The position numbers were made by a program, and so were the translations under genes. Positions 26,541-35,390 of a stretch of 59,713 nucleotides of DNA are shown here, piece after piece. How positions within the stretch are numbered: the first letter of the stretch is position 1; every line of letters starts with the position of its first letter. Source of the DNA: Jannaschia formosa (GTDB taxonomy: Bacteria; Pseudomonadota; Alphaproteobacteria; Rhodobacterales; Rhodobacteraceae); contig NZ_QPLJ01000023.1 in assembly GCF_003340555.1 (NCBI RefSeq), forward strand, positions 1-59,713, written 5' to 3'. The notes below the pieces were generated by a model, which was given only the letters and a program-made list of their open reading frames with translations, was not told where the DNA came from and did not search any database.

Positions 26541-26591
26541 TTCGATGCTCCATAAATATGCCGGGGAGCGCGAGGGGCTGGCCCCTCGCTC
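26541..26591. repeat. roseobacter-type intergenic element with hairpin, copy B
   Basis: TTCGATGCTCCATAAATATGCCGGGG followed by a strong hairpin, GCGAGGGGC-TG-GCCCCTCGC (26570-26589). It is the inverted partner of copy A and has the same layout as the copy near 54747. It lies 44 bases upstream of the aminopeptidase start, so its transcript would carry the hairpin in the leader or end there. Confidence 0.65.
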
Positions 26592-26634
26592 CTGCCCGTG
26601 GGACATGTGCCGCGAGCCGAGACCGGAGTGCGCC

Positions 26635-28422
26635 ATGTTCCAGACTTTCGACGTCACCGCCCGCCCCCAGGACGCGCCGCCGCGGGTGGCGCGATTGCGG
26701 GAGTGGGTGGCCGCCGAAGGGCTCGACGGTTTCGTCGTCCCGCGGGCGGACGCCTATCAGGGCGAGTACGTGGCCCCGTCGGATGCGCGGCTGGCATGGA
26801 TCAGCGGGTTCACCGGTTCGGCCGGCTTCGCCGTGGTCCTGGCGGAGCGGGCAGCGTTGTTCGTGGACGGGCGCTATACCGTGCAGGCCAGGGCGCAGAC
26901 CGACGCGGCGACCTTCGAGCGCGTGAACTGGCCCGCGACACCGCTTGCGACCTGGCTTCGCGCCGCCCTGCCCGAGGGCGGCCGTGTGGGGTTCGATCCC
27001 TGGCTTCACACCGTCGCCGAGATGGAGAAGCTGCGGGACCTGGACGGGATCGCGCTGGTCCCCGTGGCCAACGGCGTCGATGCCGTCTGGGAGGACCGGC
27101 CTGCCCCGCCCGCGGGCGAGATGCGGCCCTACCCGGTCGAGCTCGCCGGGCGGGCCCATGCGGAAAAGCGCGCGCAGATCGCCGAGGTGCTGAAGGCCAA
27201 GGGGGTCGCCGCCTTCGTCACGACGCAGCCTGACGCGATCTGCTGGCTGCTCAACATCCGCGGCTCCGACATCGAGCGCACGCCAATCGCGCAGGCCTTT
27301 GCGGTCCTCCATGCGGACGCGACGGTGGACCTGATCTGCGACCCGGCCAAGGCCGCGCCCGTGGCCGACCACCTCGGGCCGGAGGTCCGGGTCTCGGCGC
27401 CCGACACTCTGACGGGGCTGCTGGAGGGGATCGCGGATGCCGTCGGCTACGACGCGCATGCCTGTCCGGTCGCCCTGGCCGAGGCGCTGAGCGACGGGCG
27501 CGCGATGGAGGATCCGCTGGCGATCCCCAAGGCGCGCAAGTCCGCGGCCGAGATCGCCGCCACGACAGAGGCGCATCTGCGCGACGGCGCCGCCATGGTC
27601 CGTTTCCTGCGCTGGCTGGACCAGGACAGGCCCGGGGATCTGACCGAAATCGGCGTGGCCCGGGCGCTGGAGGGCTTCCGCCGCGACACCAACCAACTGC
27701 TGGAGATCAGCTTCGAGACCATCGCCGGCGCCGGGCCGAACGCGGCCCTGCCGCATTACCGCGTCAACGTGGAGACCGACCGACCGCTCGCCGGTGAGCC
27801 GGTGCTGCTGGTCGATTCGGGCGGGCAGTATCTGGACGGCACGACGGACATCACCCGCACCGTGCCGCTGGGGCCGCCGCCCGACGAGGTCTCGCACGCC
27901 TTCACCCGCGTCCTGCAGGGCATGATCGCGGTGAGCCGGACGCGGTTCCCGAAAGGGGTTTCGGGGTGCCATCTCGACGCGCTCGCCCGCGCACCACTCT
28001 GGGCGGAGCACAAGGACTACGATCACGGGACGGGGCACGGCGTCGGCGTCTATCTCGGCGTCCACGAGGGCCCGCAGCGGATCAGCCGTGCCTCGAAGGT
28101 CCCGCTGGAACAGGGTATGATCCTGTCGAACGAGCCCGGCTACTATCGCGAGGGCGCCTTCGGCATCCGCATCGAGAACCTGATCGTCGTGCAGGAGGCC
28201 GAGCGCCCCGAGGGCGGCGACGACCGGGAGATGCTTGGCTTCGAGACGCTGACCTGGGTGCCGATCGACCGGCGCCTGATCCGGACCGAACTGCTCTCGC
28301 CCGACGAGCGCGCCTGGATCGACGCCTATCACGCCGGCGTGGCCGAGCGGATCGGCCCGAGGGTCGAGGGCGCGGACCGGGACTGGCTGATACGGATGAC
28401 GGCGCCGGTGGAGCGGGGCTAG
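26635..28422 (+). CDS. Xaa-Pro aminopeptidase, M24B family
   Basis: A 595-residue cytosolic metallopeptidase releasing N-terminal residues before proline. Two N-terminal creatinase-like domains (to about 320) precede a pita-bread catalytic domain. Dinuclear metal ligands are visible: Asp in VDSGGQYLDGTTDITR (two), His in HGTGHGVG, Glu in SNEPGYY and Glu in GIRIENL. Length fits the three-domain aminopeptidase P type of eukaryotic-like form. The start at 26635 (MFQTFDVTARP) has a GGAG eight bases upstream; the in-frame ATG at 26545 lies within the intergenic repeat and is unlikely. Confidence 0.94.
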   Translation: MFQTFDVTARPQDAPPRVARLREWVAAEGLDGFVVPRADAYQGEYVAPSDARLAWISGFTGSAGFAVVLAERAALFVDGRYTVQARAQTDAATFERVNWPATPLATWLRAALPEGGRVGFDPWLHTVAEMEKLRDLDGIALVPVANGVDAVWEDRPAPPAGEMRPYPVELAGRAHAEKRAQIAEVLKAKGVAAFVTTQPDAICWLLNIRGSDIERTPIAQAFAVLHADATVDLICDPAKAAPVADHLGPEVRVSAPDTLTGLLEGIADAVGYDAHACPVALAEALSDGRAMEDPLAIPKARKSAAEIAATTEAHLRDGAAMVRFLRWLDQDRPGDLTEIGVARALEGFRRDTNQLLEISFETIAGAGPNAALPHYRVNVETDRPLAGEPVLLVDSGGQYLDGTTDITRTVPLGPPPDEVSHAFTRVLQGMIAVSRTRFPKGVSGCHLDALARAPLWAEHKDYDHGTGHGVGVYLGVHEGPQRISRASKVPLEQGMILSNEPGYYREGAFGIRIENLIVVQEAERPEGGDDREMLGFETLTWVPIDRRLIRTELLSPDERAWIDAYHAGVAERIGPRVEGADRDWLIRMTAPVERG

Positions 28423-28584
28423 GCGGCGCGTCCACAGGGGGTTCCGCGACCGCCCCCGCCCCGCTACTGTCCGCGCAACGGCGTCAGGGCCAGGCACGGC
28501 CCCGTCCGGCGATGCGCGCCCCTTCCGGCGCAGGCCGGGCGGGGTCGTGGCGCCTTGGGCGCCCTATCCAAGCGAGGTAAGCAC

Positions 28585-28926
28585 ATGTCCCACATCAAGG
28601 TCTCTCCCGCGTCCGGCGTCTGGACCGTCCGTACCGATGACGGCGTGCTCGTCGAAAGCCGCAATGCGCTGAGCCTCGAGGAGGGCGGCATGGCGCCGGT
28701 CATCTACTTCCCGCGCGAGGATGTCGCGATGGCCCTGCTGGAGCCGTCGGAGAGCACGACGCGCTGCCCGCACAAGGGCGTGGCGACCTATTTCTCCTAT
28801 GCGGGGCAGTCGGAGTCGCTGCCGGACGTTGCGTGGAGCTATGAGGACGTCATCAACCCCGACGCCAAGGCGATCGAGGGCCATCTCGCCTTCTACCGCT
28901 CCAAGGTGACCGTCGAACAGATCTGA
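28585..28926 (+). CDS. DUF427 family protein
   Basis: A 113-residue all-beta protein with the DUF427 signature: VRTDDGVLVESRNAL, VIYFPREDVAM, and TTRCPHKGVATYFSY with the conserved CPxKG motif, then AWSYEDVINPDAKAIEGHLAFY. Function of the family is not established. A GAGGTAAG ribosome site precedes the ATG at 28585. It is convergent with the FAD oxidase gene, 10 bases apart. The 162-base gap upstream holds no gene. Confidence 0.92.
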   Translation: MSHIKVSPASGVWTVRTDDGVLVESRNALSLEEGGMAPVIYFPREDVAMALLEPSESTTRCPHKGVATYFSYAGQSESLPDVAWSYEDVINPDAKAIEGHLAFYRSKVTVEQI

Positions 28927-28936
28927 CCGTCGCGCC

Positions 28937-30310
28937 TCAGTTTTGTCGGACCAGCTTGCCGGGATTCATGATGCCGTCAGGGTCGAGGGCGCGTTTGATC
29001 GCGCCCATCACGTCCCAGCCGGCGCCATGCTCGCGCTCCATGAAGTGGAGCTTGCCGAGACCTACCCCATGCTCGCCGGTGGCCGTGCCGCCGAGGTCCA
29101 ACGCATGGGCGACCATGCCGTCCGACAGACGCTTGGCTTCGGCCAGTTCGGCCGGGTCGCTGCGGTCGACCAGCAGGATGGCGTGGTAGTTGCCGTCGCC
29201 GACATGCCCCAGGATCGGGCCGGGCACGGCGCTTGCGGCGATTTCGGCGGCGGCGCGGTCGATGGCCTCGCCCATCCGGCTGATCGGCACGCAGACATCG
29301 GTGACGACGGCGGTCGAGCCCGGGCGCGAGGCGAGGATCGTGTGATAGGCGCGGTGGCGCATCGTCCAGAGCCGCGTGCGCTCCTCGGCCTGGGTGGCCC
29401 AGCGATAGCCGGAACCGCCCGCCTCTGTGGTAAGCTCGCCGAAGCGCTCCGCCTCCTCGGCGACGGCGGCGTCGGAGCCGTGGAATTCGAGTAGCAGATG
29501 CGGCGCCTCGTCGAAGCTGGCGCCGTCACGGGCGTTGAGGATCGCTGCGGTGGCCGCGTCCACGAACTCGACCCGCGCGGGGCGCAGGCCCATCTGGATC
29601 GCGAGGATCACCGTCTCGATCGCCGCTCCGGTCGAGGGAAAGGCACAGATCGCGGCCGAGACCGCCTCGGGCTGGCCATGCAGCTTCAGCGTCAGCTCCG
29701 TGATGAGGCCCAGTGTGCCCTCGCTGCCGACGAAGAGGCCGGTGAGGTCGTAGCCCGCGCTCGACTTCGCGGCGAGCGTGCCGGTGCGGATCACGCGGCC
29801 GTCGGGCAGCACCACCTCCAGCCCCCGGACCTGATCGCGCATCGTGCCGTAGCGGACGGCGGTCGTGCCCGAGGCGCGGGTCGCGGCCATGCCGCCCAAC
29901 GAGGCGTTGGCGCCGGGATCGACCGGGAACATCAGCCCCGTCGCCCGCAGCTCGGTGTTCAGCGCCTCGCGGGTGCAGCCGGGCTGGACGCGGACCAGCA
30001 TGTCCTCGGGCCGGATCTCCAGCACGGCGGCCATGTCGCGGAAATCGACCGTCAGCCCGCCGCGCGGGGCCGAAGCGTGTCCCTCCAGCGCCGTACCTGT
30101 CCCGAAGCCGATCAAGGGCACCCCATGGCGCGCGCAGATCGTCATGACCTGCGCGACCTCTGCGGTATCCTTCGGATAGCACACCGCGTCGGGCGGCATC
30201 TCGGCGTGCCACGTCTCGGAGCGGCCGTGCAGGGCCAGATCGCTCTTCCCCGTGCTCAGGCGTTCCCCTAGCATCGCGCGCAGCGCGACCATCGCGTCAT
30301 CCGGGATCAT
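28937..30310 (-). CDS. FAD-linked D-2-hydroxyacid (D-lactate/glycolate) dehydrogenase
   Basis: A 457-residue flavoprotein of the vanillyl-alcohol oxidase/PCMH group (GlcD/DLD-like). The FAD domain shows IGFGTGTALEGHASAPRGG and the pyrophosphate-binding ANASLGGMAATRASGTTAVRYG; the C-terminal cap holds GHVGDGNYHAILLVD and GTATGEHGVGLGKLHFM with the metal/substrate histidines, ending LDPDGIMNPGKLV. It oxidises D-lactate or a similar 2-hydroxyacid, feeding electrons to the respiratory chain. Whether glycolate or D-lactate is preferred cannot be told; no glcE/glcF is nearby, favouring a single-subunit D-lactate type. Confidence 0.9.
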   Translation of the reverse strand: MIPDDAMVALRAMLGERLSTGKSDLALHGRSETWHAEMPPDAVCYPKDTAEVAQVMTICARHGVPLIGFGTGTALEGHASAPRGGLTVDFRDMAAVLEIRPEDMLVRVQPGCTREALNTELRATGLMFPVDPGANASLGGMAATRASGTTAVRYGTMRDQVRGLEVVLPDGRVIRTGTLAAKSSAGYDLTGLFVGSEGTLGLITELTLKLHGQPEAVSAAICAFPSTGAAIETVILAIQMGLRPARVEFVDAATAAILNARDGASFDEAPHLLLEFHGSDAAVAEEAERFGELTTEAGGSGYRWATQAEERTRLWTMRHRAYHTILASRPGSTAVVTDVCVPISRMGEAIDRAAAEIAASAVPGPILGHVGDGNYHAILLVDRSDPAELAEAKRLSDGMVAHALDLGGTATGEHGVGLGKLHFMEREHGAGWDVMGAIKRALDPDGIMNPGKLVRQN

Positions 30311-30362
30311 GTGTGTCCTCCCCGGGGGTCAGAGTGGATGCGGGGCGCGCGAAGGACAAGAC

Positions 30363-32033
30363 GTGAGCGACAGCTTCCCCCTATCCCGTCTGACCAGCCG
30401 TGCACGCCGGGGCTGGGAGGTGGTGCTGACGCGCGGACCCTCGCAGATCCAGTTCTGGTTCATCGCACTGGCGGTGGGAATCGCCTCGGGCTACGCCGCC
30501 GTGGCCTTCATGCATGCCATCTCGTTCCTCCAGGCCTTCCTCTACGGAACCGAGGACGTCCGCCACATCCACAGCTTCGCGGCGACGCTGCCATGGTTCT
30601 GGGTGCTGATCCTGCCCTGCCTCGGCGGTCTGGTGGTGGGCTTCATCCTGACCCGCTTCACCCCCGACGGCCGCGTGCGGGGCGTGGCGGAGGTGATCCA
30701 GGGCGCGGCGATGTACGAGGGCCGGGTGGAGCGGCGGGCGGGGCTGGCCTCGATCCTGTCCTCGCTGATCACGCTCTCCTCCGGCGGGTCGAGCGGGCGG
30801 GAGGGGCCGGTGGTCCACATGGTCGGCATGATCGCGGGCTGGGTGTCGAACCGCATCAACGCCGACGGGATCACGGGCCGCGACCTGCTCGGCTGCGCCG
30901 TGGCTGCGGGCGTCGCGGCCAGCTTCAACGCACCCATCGCAGGTGCGCTCTTCGCGCTGGAGGTGGTGCTGCGCCATTTCGCCGTCCACGCCTTCGCGCC
31001 GATTACCATCGCGGCAGTCTCGGGCTCGGTCATCAGCCGGACCAATTTCGGCGACGTGACCGAGTTCGCCCTGCCCGGCGTCAACACGCTGGCCTTCTAC
31101 GTGGAGCTTCCGGCCTTCCTGCTGCTGGGCCTGACCTGCGGGCTGGTCGCGGTGGTGCTGATGCGGTCGATCTTCCTGGCCGAGGATCTCGCCACCCGGA
31201 TACAGGCCCGGATCGGCCTGCCTGCGATGCTGCGCCCGGCCGCGACGGGGCTGCTGCTGGGCGTCATGGCGATCTGGTTCCCGCATATCATCGGCGTCGG
31301 CTACGAGACGACCTCGGCGGCGCTCTCCGGCGAGCTGCTGCTGCACGAGGCGATGGTCTTCGCCGTGCTGAAGGTCGCCGCCGTGTCGATCACGATGGGC
31401 GGCCGGATGGGCGGCGGCGTCTTCTCTCCGGCCCTGATGGTGGGCGCACTGACGGGGCTTGCCTTCGGGATCGTCGCGACCGGCGTGCTGCCCGACGTCT
31501 CGGGCTCCGAGACGCTCTACGCGCTGGCAGGCATGGGCGCGGTCGCGGCGGCGGTGCTGGGCGCGCCGATCTCGACCACGCTGATCGTCTTCGAGCTGAC
31601 GGGCGACTGGCAGACGGGCCTCGCCGTCATGGTCGCGGTCAGCATGTCGACGGCCCTCAGTTCACGGCTGGTCGACATGTCCTTCTTCCTCACCCAGCTC
31701 GAACGCCGCGGCGTCCACCTTGCCGCCGGGCCGCAGGCCTACCTGCTGGCGATGTTCAAGGTGTCGTCGGTGATGAAGTCCCCCGACCACCCGCGCGCCC
31801 CATCGGAGGAGCGGGTGAAGGCGGCGGTGAACGAGGCGCTCTTCGTCGCGCCCTCGGACACGCTGGAGGCGGCGATGCCCCTCTTCGAGAAATCGGGGCG
31901 GGAGTTCCTCGCCGTCGTGCGCCTGTCGGACAAGGCGGAGGGTCCGGAGATCGTGGGCGTCCTGCTGCATATCGACGCCCTGCGGGTCTACAACCGCGCG
32001 CTCGCGGCGACGGCGGCTGAGGAACATTCCTAG
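30363..32033 (+). CDS. ClC-family chloride channel/exchanger with C-terminal CBS-like region
   Basis: A 556-residue inner-membrane ClC protein starting at GTG (30363) after an AAGGA. Seen: GGSSGREGPVVHM (the gating Glu of GREGP), AGVAASFNAPIAGALFALEVVLRHF (the internal proton-pathway Glu region), and GGRMGGGVFSPALMVGA (selectivity filter). Presence of both glutamates is consistent with a H+/Cl- exchanger. The C-terminal about 100 residues look like a CBS regulatory domain (VAPSDTLEAAMPLFEKSG). It diverges from the FAD oxidase gene. Confidence 0.92.
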   Translation: MSDSFPLSRLTSRARRGWEVVLTRGPSQIQFWFIALAVGIASGYAAVAFMHAISFLQAFLYGTEDVRHIHSFAATLPWFWVLILPCLGGLVVGFILTRFTPDGRVRGVAEVIQGAAMYEGRVERRAGLASILSSLITLSSGGSSGREGPVVHMVGMIAGWVSNRINADGITGRDLLGCAVAAGVAASFNAPIAGALFALEVVLRHFAVHAFAPITIAAVSGSVISRTNFGDVTEFALPGVNTLAFYVELPAFLLLGLTCGLVAVVLMRSIFLAEDLATRIQARIGLPAMLRPAATGLLLGVMAIWFPHIIGVGYETTSAALSGELLLHEAMVFAVLKVAAVSITMGGRMGGGVFSPALMVGALTGLAFGIVATGVLPDVSGSETLYALAGMGAVAAAVLGAPISTTLIVFELTGDWQTGLAVMVAVSMSTALSSRLVDMSFFLTQLERRGVHLAAGPQAYLLAMFKVSSVMKSPDHPRAPSEERVKAAVNEALFVAPSDTLEAAMPLFEKSGREFLAVVRLSDKAEGPEIVGVLLHIDALRVYNRALAATAAEEHS

Positions 32034-32068
32034 AGCCCCGCAGGGGGGCGCAGCTCCGGACCCACATG

Positions 32069-32100
32069 TAGCGCTGCAACCGTTTAGCGCTGCACCCGTT
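32069..32100. repeat. two tandem 16-bp repeats
   Basis: TAGCGCTGCAACCGTT at 32069-32084 is followed directly by TAGCGCTGCACCCGTT (32085-32100), one mismatch. Each copy contains the 6-base palindrome AGCGCT. It lies 36 bases after the ClC stop in the 351-base gap 32034-32384, where I recognise no gene. It may mark the left boundary of the cytochrome c/DUF305 cassette or be an operator. Confidence 0.65.
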
Positions 32101-32265
32101 CGGAAACTCGATCCGGCGGTCAACCGGTCCCCTGGCGGACCAGAGTCAGCCAGACCGGGTGTGCCGATACCGCACGGCGGAGATCGGCTTGATGCTCCGT
32201 CCGGGAATGGCGCCCGACGTCCGTCACCTTCTGTCGAAGCAGGCGGGCACGCGAGATTTCGCGGG

Positions 32266-32288
32266 AACAGCCGGAGCCTGAGGCTGTT
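32266..32288 (+). terminator. possible terminator hairpin upstream of the cytochrome c gene
   Basis: AACAGCC-(9)-GGCTGTT stem followed by TGCTTTTG. Resembles an intrinsic terminator, perhaps for read-through from the ClC gene or a lost gene. A TTGACA hexamer follows at 32294-32299 but without a good -10. Confidence 0.35.
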
Positions 32289-32384
32289 TGCTTTTGACAG
32301 CATCGAAAACGGCGGGGGCGAGGCTCCAAGCTCATTCCGCGTCGAGAGCGGCGCACCAGTCCGGTGAGGCCACAGGAGAGACCG

Positions 32385-33002
32385 ATGACCAACAAGCTCG
32401 GAGCCGGAATTGCGATCGGTATCGTCGGCACCATCCTGGTGGCAATCGCGGTCTGGCTGACAGTCGTCTACACCGGCGTCTACAACGTCGCAGCGTCCGA
32501 TCCGCATGCCGATGCCGTACGATGGACGTTCGATACCACCATGCATCGCTCCGTCGAACGGCAGTCTGACGGGATCGAGCTCCCGGAAACGTTCTCTGCC
32601 GAGCTGTTTGCCCAAGGAGCGAGTCACTACGCCGAAAGCTGCGTCCACTGCCACGGCGCTCCGGGTCAGGACCCCACGGCCTGGTCGCGGGGAATGAAGC
32701 CGCAACCGCCGCACCTTATCGAAGCTGCTGCAAACTGGAGCGCCGAAGAGATCTACTGGATCGTCGAGAACGGCATCAAGATGAGCGGGATGCCCGCCTT
32801 CGGCGACCATCATGGGCCCGAGGCAATCGCGGCGATCACCGCCTTCGTGTCGCGGCTGCCGGGCCTCTCGCCCGATGACTACCGTGCGCTGACCGCCCAC
32901 GACGGGACCTCCGACACGGCGGGTGCCCTGCCAGCGTCGGGTCCTTCGGTCGAGGTGGTGACCGGTGGCGCCGGGGCAGACCCCACCGCTGCCGCAGACT
33001 GA
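32385..33002 (+). CDS. membrane-anchored monoheme cytochrome c
   Basis: A 205-residue class I cytochrome c. An N-terminal membrane helix (about 6-30) anchors it facing the periplasm. One heme motif, CVHCH, lies at residues 86-90, with a distal Met in GMPAFG (Met136). The tail after about 170 is Thr/Ala/Gly-rich and probably flexible. A CAGGAGAG ribosome site precedes the ATG at 32385. It is 14 bases from the DUF305 gene, and the two form a cassette with lower GC than its neighbours. A role in electron transfer during metal handling is an inference from that pairing. Confidence 0.92.
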   Translation: MTNKLGAGIAIGIVGTILVAIAVWLTVVYTGVYNVAASDPHADAVRWTFDTTMHRSVERQSDGIELPETFSAELFAQGASHYAESCVHCHGAPGQDPTAWSRGMKPQPPHLIEAAANWSAEEIYWIVENGIKMSGMPAFGDHHGPEAIAAITAFVSRLPGLSPDDYRALTAHDGTSDTAGALPASGPSVEVVTGGAGADPTAAAD

Positions 33003-33016
33003 GGAGAAGAACACCC

Positions 33017-33877
33017 ATGTCCTATACTCGCTTCGGGCTGATGATCCTCACCTCGACGGTGGTGATGTTCATCCTGATGTACCTGAACACCTACGCGTGG
33101 GAGCATCTCTTCTTCTCGGAGACACGGACCTACATGGCCATCATGATGGGCGCCACGATGGCCATCATCATGCTGGCGTACATGCTGGGCATGTACCAGA
33201 ACAAGACCCTGAACATCGTCATCTTCGTGAGCGCCGTTATCGTGTTCGCCCTGTCGCTGTGGCTGGTCCGCAGTCAGGTGACGGTCAGCGGCACGAGCTA
33301 CATGCGCGCGATGATCCCGCACCACTCGATAGCCGTCATGACCTCGGAGAGGGCGCAGATCCGCGATCCCCGCGTGGCCAAGATGGCGCACGAGATCATT
33401 CTAGCGCAGCGGCGCGAGATTGCCGAGATGCGTTACCTGATCAGCGAAGTGGCCGAGGGCAACGTCGTCGAGACGATCTATCGCGACCCCCCGGCCGAGG
33501 TGGGCACGGTGGACGATGCCCTCGGTCGGGCGCTGATCTCGACGCTCGACCCCTCGCCGATGCCGGAGGCCGAGGCGGAGCAGATCCTGCGTCCCGGTCC
33601 ACGCTGCGTGTTCAACCGCAGCCCGGAGACCGATCCGATCCTCTGGGCGGCGCGGGACAGCGGCCAGGGCGCCATGAAGCTCAACGGGGTCCTCGTCCCC
33701 CTGGAGGGCAGCGAGCAGACAGGCGGAACCCTTTTCTTCCAGGCGGACGGTGTCGCGATGTCCGTCCGCCTGCTGGGCGAGGAGGCGGACTGGCGCTCCA
33801 ATGCCGAACTCGTCTTCGCGCTCGATCAGGGACTGACCGTCGGCTACCGGGGCTTCTACGCCTGCGAGGCCGAGTAA
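33017..33877 (+). CDS. membrane DUF305 protein with extra C-terminal domain
   Basis: A 286-residue protein with three N-terminal membrane helices (about 5-22, 40-59, 66-84), then a DUF305 domain carrying the diagnostic SYMRAMIPHHSIAVMTSERA (residues 95-114; paired His and Met), and a further C-terminal domain (about 175-286) of beta-rich character. DUF305 proteins are often found with copper-resistance genes. AGGAG precedes the ATG. It is co-transcribed with the cytochrome c and converges on livM. Confidence 0.88.
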   Translation: MSYTRFGLMILTSTVVMFILMYLNTYAWEHLFFSETRTYMAIMMGATMAIIMLAYMLGMYQNKTLNIVIFVSAVIVFALSLWLVRSQVTVSGTSYMRAMIPHHSIAVMTSERAQIRDPRVAKMAHEIILAQRREIAEMRYLISEVAEGNVVETIYRDPPAEVGTVDDALGRALISTLDPSPMPEAEAEQILRPGPRCVFNRSPETDPILWAARDSGQGAMKLNGVLVPLEGSEQTGGTLFFQADGVAMSVRLLGEEADWRSNAELVFALDQGLTVGYRGFYACEAE

Positions 33878-33960
33878 GGTCCCCCGTCCCGCTGCTTGAG
33901 GCTGCGAGACGTGCATCTAGACGGGGCGGCTGACGGCGCACACCCCTGCCGGAGCGGCTT

Positions 33961-35274
33961 CTACCGCTCCGGGATCAGGCCTCGGGGCGAGAAGCGCAGC
34001 ACCAGCAGCAGGATCAGCCCCATCGTCAGCAGCCGCATATGCGCCGCGGCGTCCAGCAGATGCGTCTTCAGCCAGGTCCCGTCGGCCATGCCCGCCGTGA
34101 TCCCCTGCATCAGCAGCGCGCCGATCGGCTCCACCTGAACCCAGAGCCACCAGACGAGGAACCCGCCCAGCACCGCGCCCCAGTTGTTGCCGGACCCGCC
34201 GACGATGACCATCACCCAGACCAGGAAGGTATAGCGCAGCGGCTGGTAGGTCCCGGGCGTCAACTGTCCGTCCAGCGTGGTCATCATCGCGCCCGCAAGA
34301 CCGACGACTGCCGAGCCGAGCACGAAGACCTGCAGGTGACGGCGGGTCACGTCCTTGCCCATCGCCTCGGCCGCCGTCTCGTTATCGCGGATCGCCCGCA
34401 TCATCCGCCCCCAGGGCGAGGCCAGCGCGGCCTGCGCCAGCCACAGCAGGATCGCCAGCACGATCAGGAACAGCGCCGTGTAGCCCAGCTTCACCGTGAT
34501 GCCCGAGGCCGTCACGGGGTCGAAGCCCCAGGCCGTCACGCGGGCCACGAAGGCTTCGGAATTCTGGAGGTCGATCTCGTAAGGCACCGGGCGCGGCAGG
34601 CCGATGACGTTCTTCACGCCCCGCGCCATCCAGTCCTCGTTCTTGAGCACGGCGATCACGATCTCCGCGATGCCCAGCGTCGCGATGGCGAGGTAGTCCG
34701 ACCGGAGGCCCAGCGCCGTCTTGCCGATCAGCCAGGCCGCCCCGGCGGCCAGCGCGCCGCCCACCGGCCAGGACAGGATGATCGGCAGGCCCAGCCCGCC
34801 CAGATAGCCGGTCGCCGCCGGGTTCACCGCCTCGACCGCCTGCACGCCGGCATCGAAGACGGTCCGGAACAGGAAGAACCCGCCGATCAGGATCACGAGG
34901 ACGGAGCCCGCCCGGAAGCGCGTCATCCGCGACCAGGCCAGCACGGCGGCGACCACGGTCGCCGCGCCCAGCACGAGCCCCAGCAGGACGCGCAGCCCCC
35001 CGTCGGCCCAGGCCTGCCCCGTGGGCGGCATGGACACGAGCACCGCGCCCAGCCCCCCGAGCGCGACGAAGCCCATGATGCCGACGTTGAACAGCCCGGC
35101 ATAGCCCCACTGCATGTTCACGCCGAGCGCCATGATCGCCGAGATCAGCCCCATGTTCAGGATCGTCAGCGTCACGTTCCAGGACTGCACGAAGCCCGTG
35201 CCGACGAAGAGCAGCGCGACGAAGCCGAAGAGCAGGATCACCCGCGTTCTGTCCGTTCCGCGCAGTCCGAGCAT
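33961..35274 (-). CDS. livM: branched-chain amino acid ABC permease LivM
   Basis: The 437-residue LivM-type permease with about ten membrane helices. Seen: the N-terminal LNMGLISAIMALGVNMQWGYAGLFNVG, the long insertion typical of alphaproteobacterial LivM, LRSDYLAIATLGIAEIV, the EAA-like loop SPWGRMMRAIRDNETAAEAMGKDVTRRHLQVF (interface with LivG/LivF), ending LRFSPRGLIPER. It would normally follow livH directly, but here an oppositely oriented RTX gene lies between them. It therefore needs its own promoter in 35275-35390. A 9-bp hairpin (33949-33972) spans its stop codon and may end the transcript. Confidence 0.92.
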   Translation of the reverse strand: MLGLRGTDRTRVILLFGFVALLFVGTGFVQSWNVTLTILNMGLISAIMALGVNMQWGYAGLFNVGIMGFVALGGLGAVLVSMPPTGQAWADGGLRVLLGLVLGAATVVAAVLAWSRMTRFRAGSVLVILIGGFFLFRTVFDAGVQAVEAVNPAATGYLGGLGLPIILSWPVGGALAAGAAWLIGKTALGLRSDYLAIATLGIAEIVIAVLKNEDWMARGVKNVIGLPRPVPYEIDLQNSEAFVARVTAWGFDPVTASGITVKLGYTALFLIVLAILLWLAQAALASPWGRMMRAIRDNETAAEAMGKDVTRRHLQVFVLGSAVVGLAGAMMTTLDGQLTPGTYQPLRYTFLVWVMVIVGGSGNNWGAVLGGFLVWWLWVQVEPIGALLMQGITAGMADGTWLKTHLLDAAAHMRLLTMGLILLLVLRFSPRGLIPER

Positions 35275-35390
35275 ATCCTGACCCCTCTTCGTCTATCCAA
35301 CTTGCTTAGCCCGCGAGGCGCCGGAGGAAAAGTGCTTCGGTGCACCGCTGCGTCCGTGATAGGAAGAGACAATTGATTTAGGGGCTTGTC

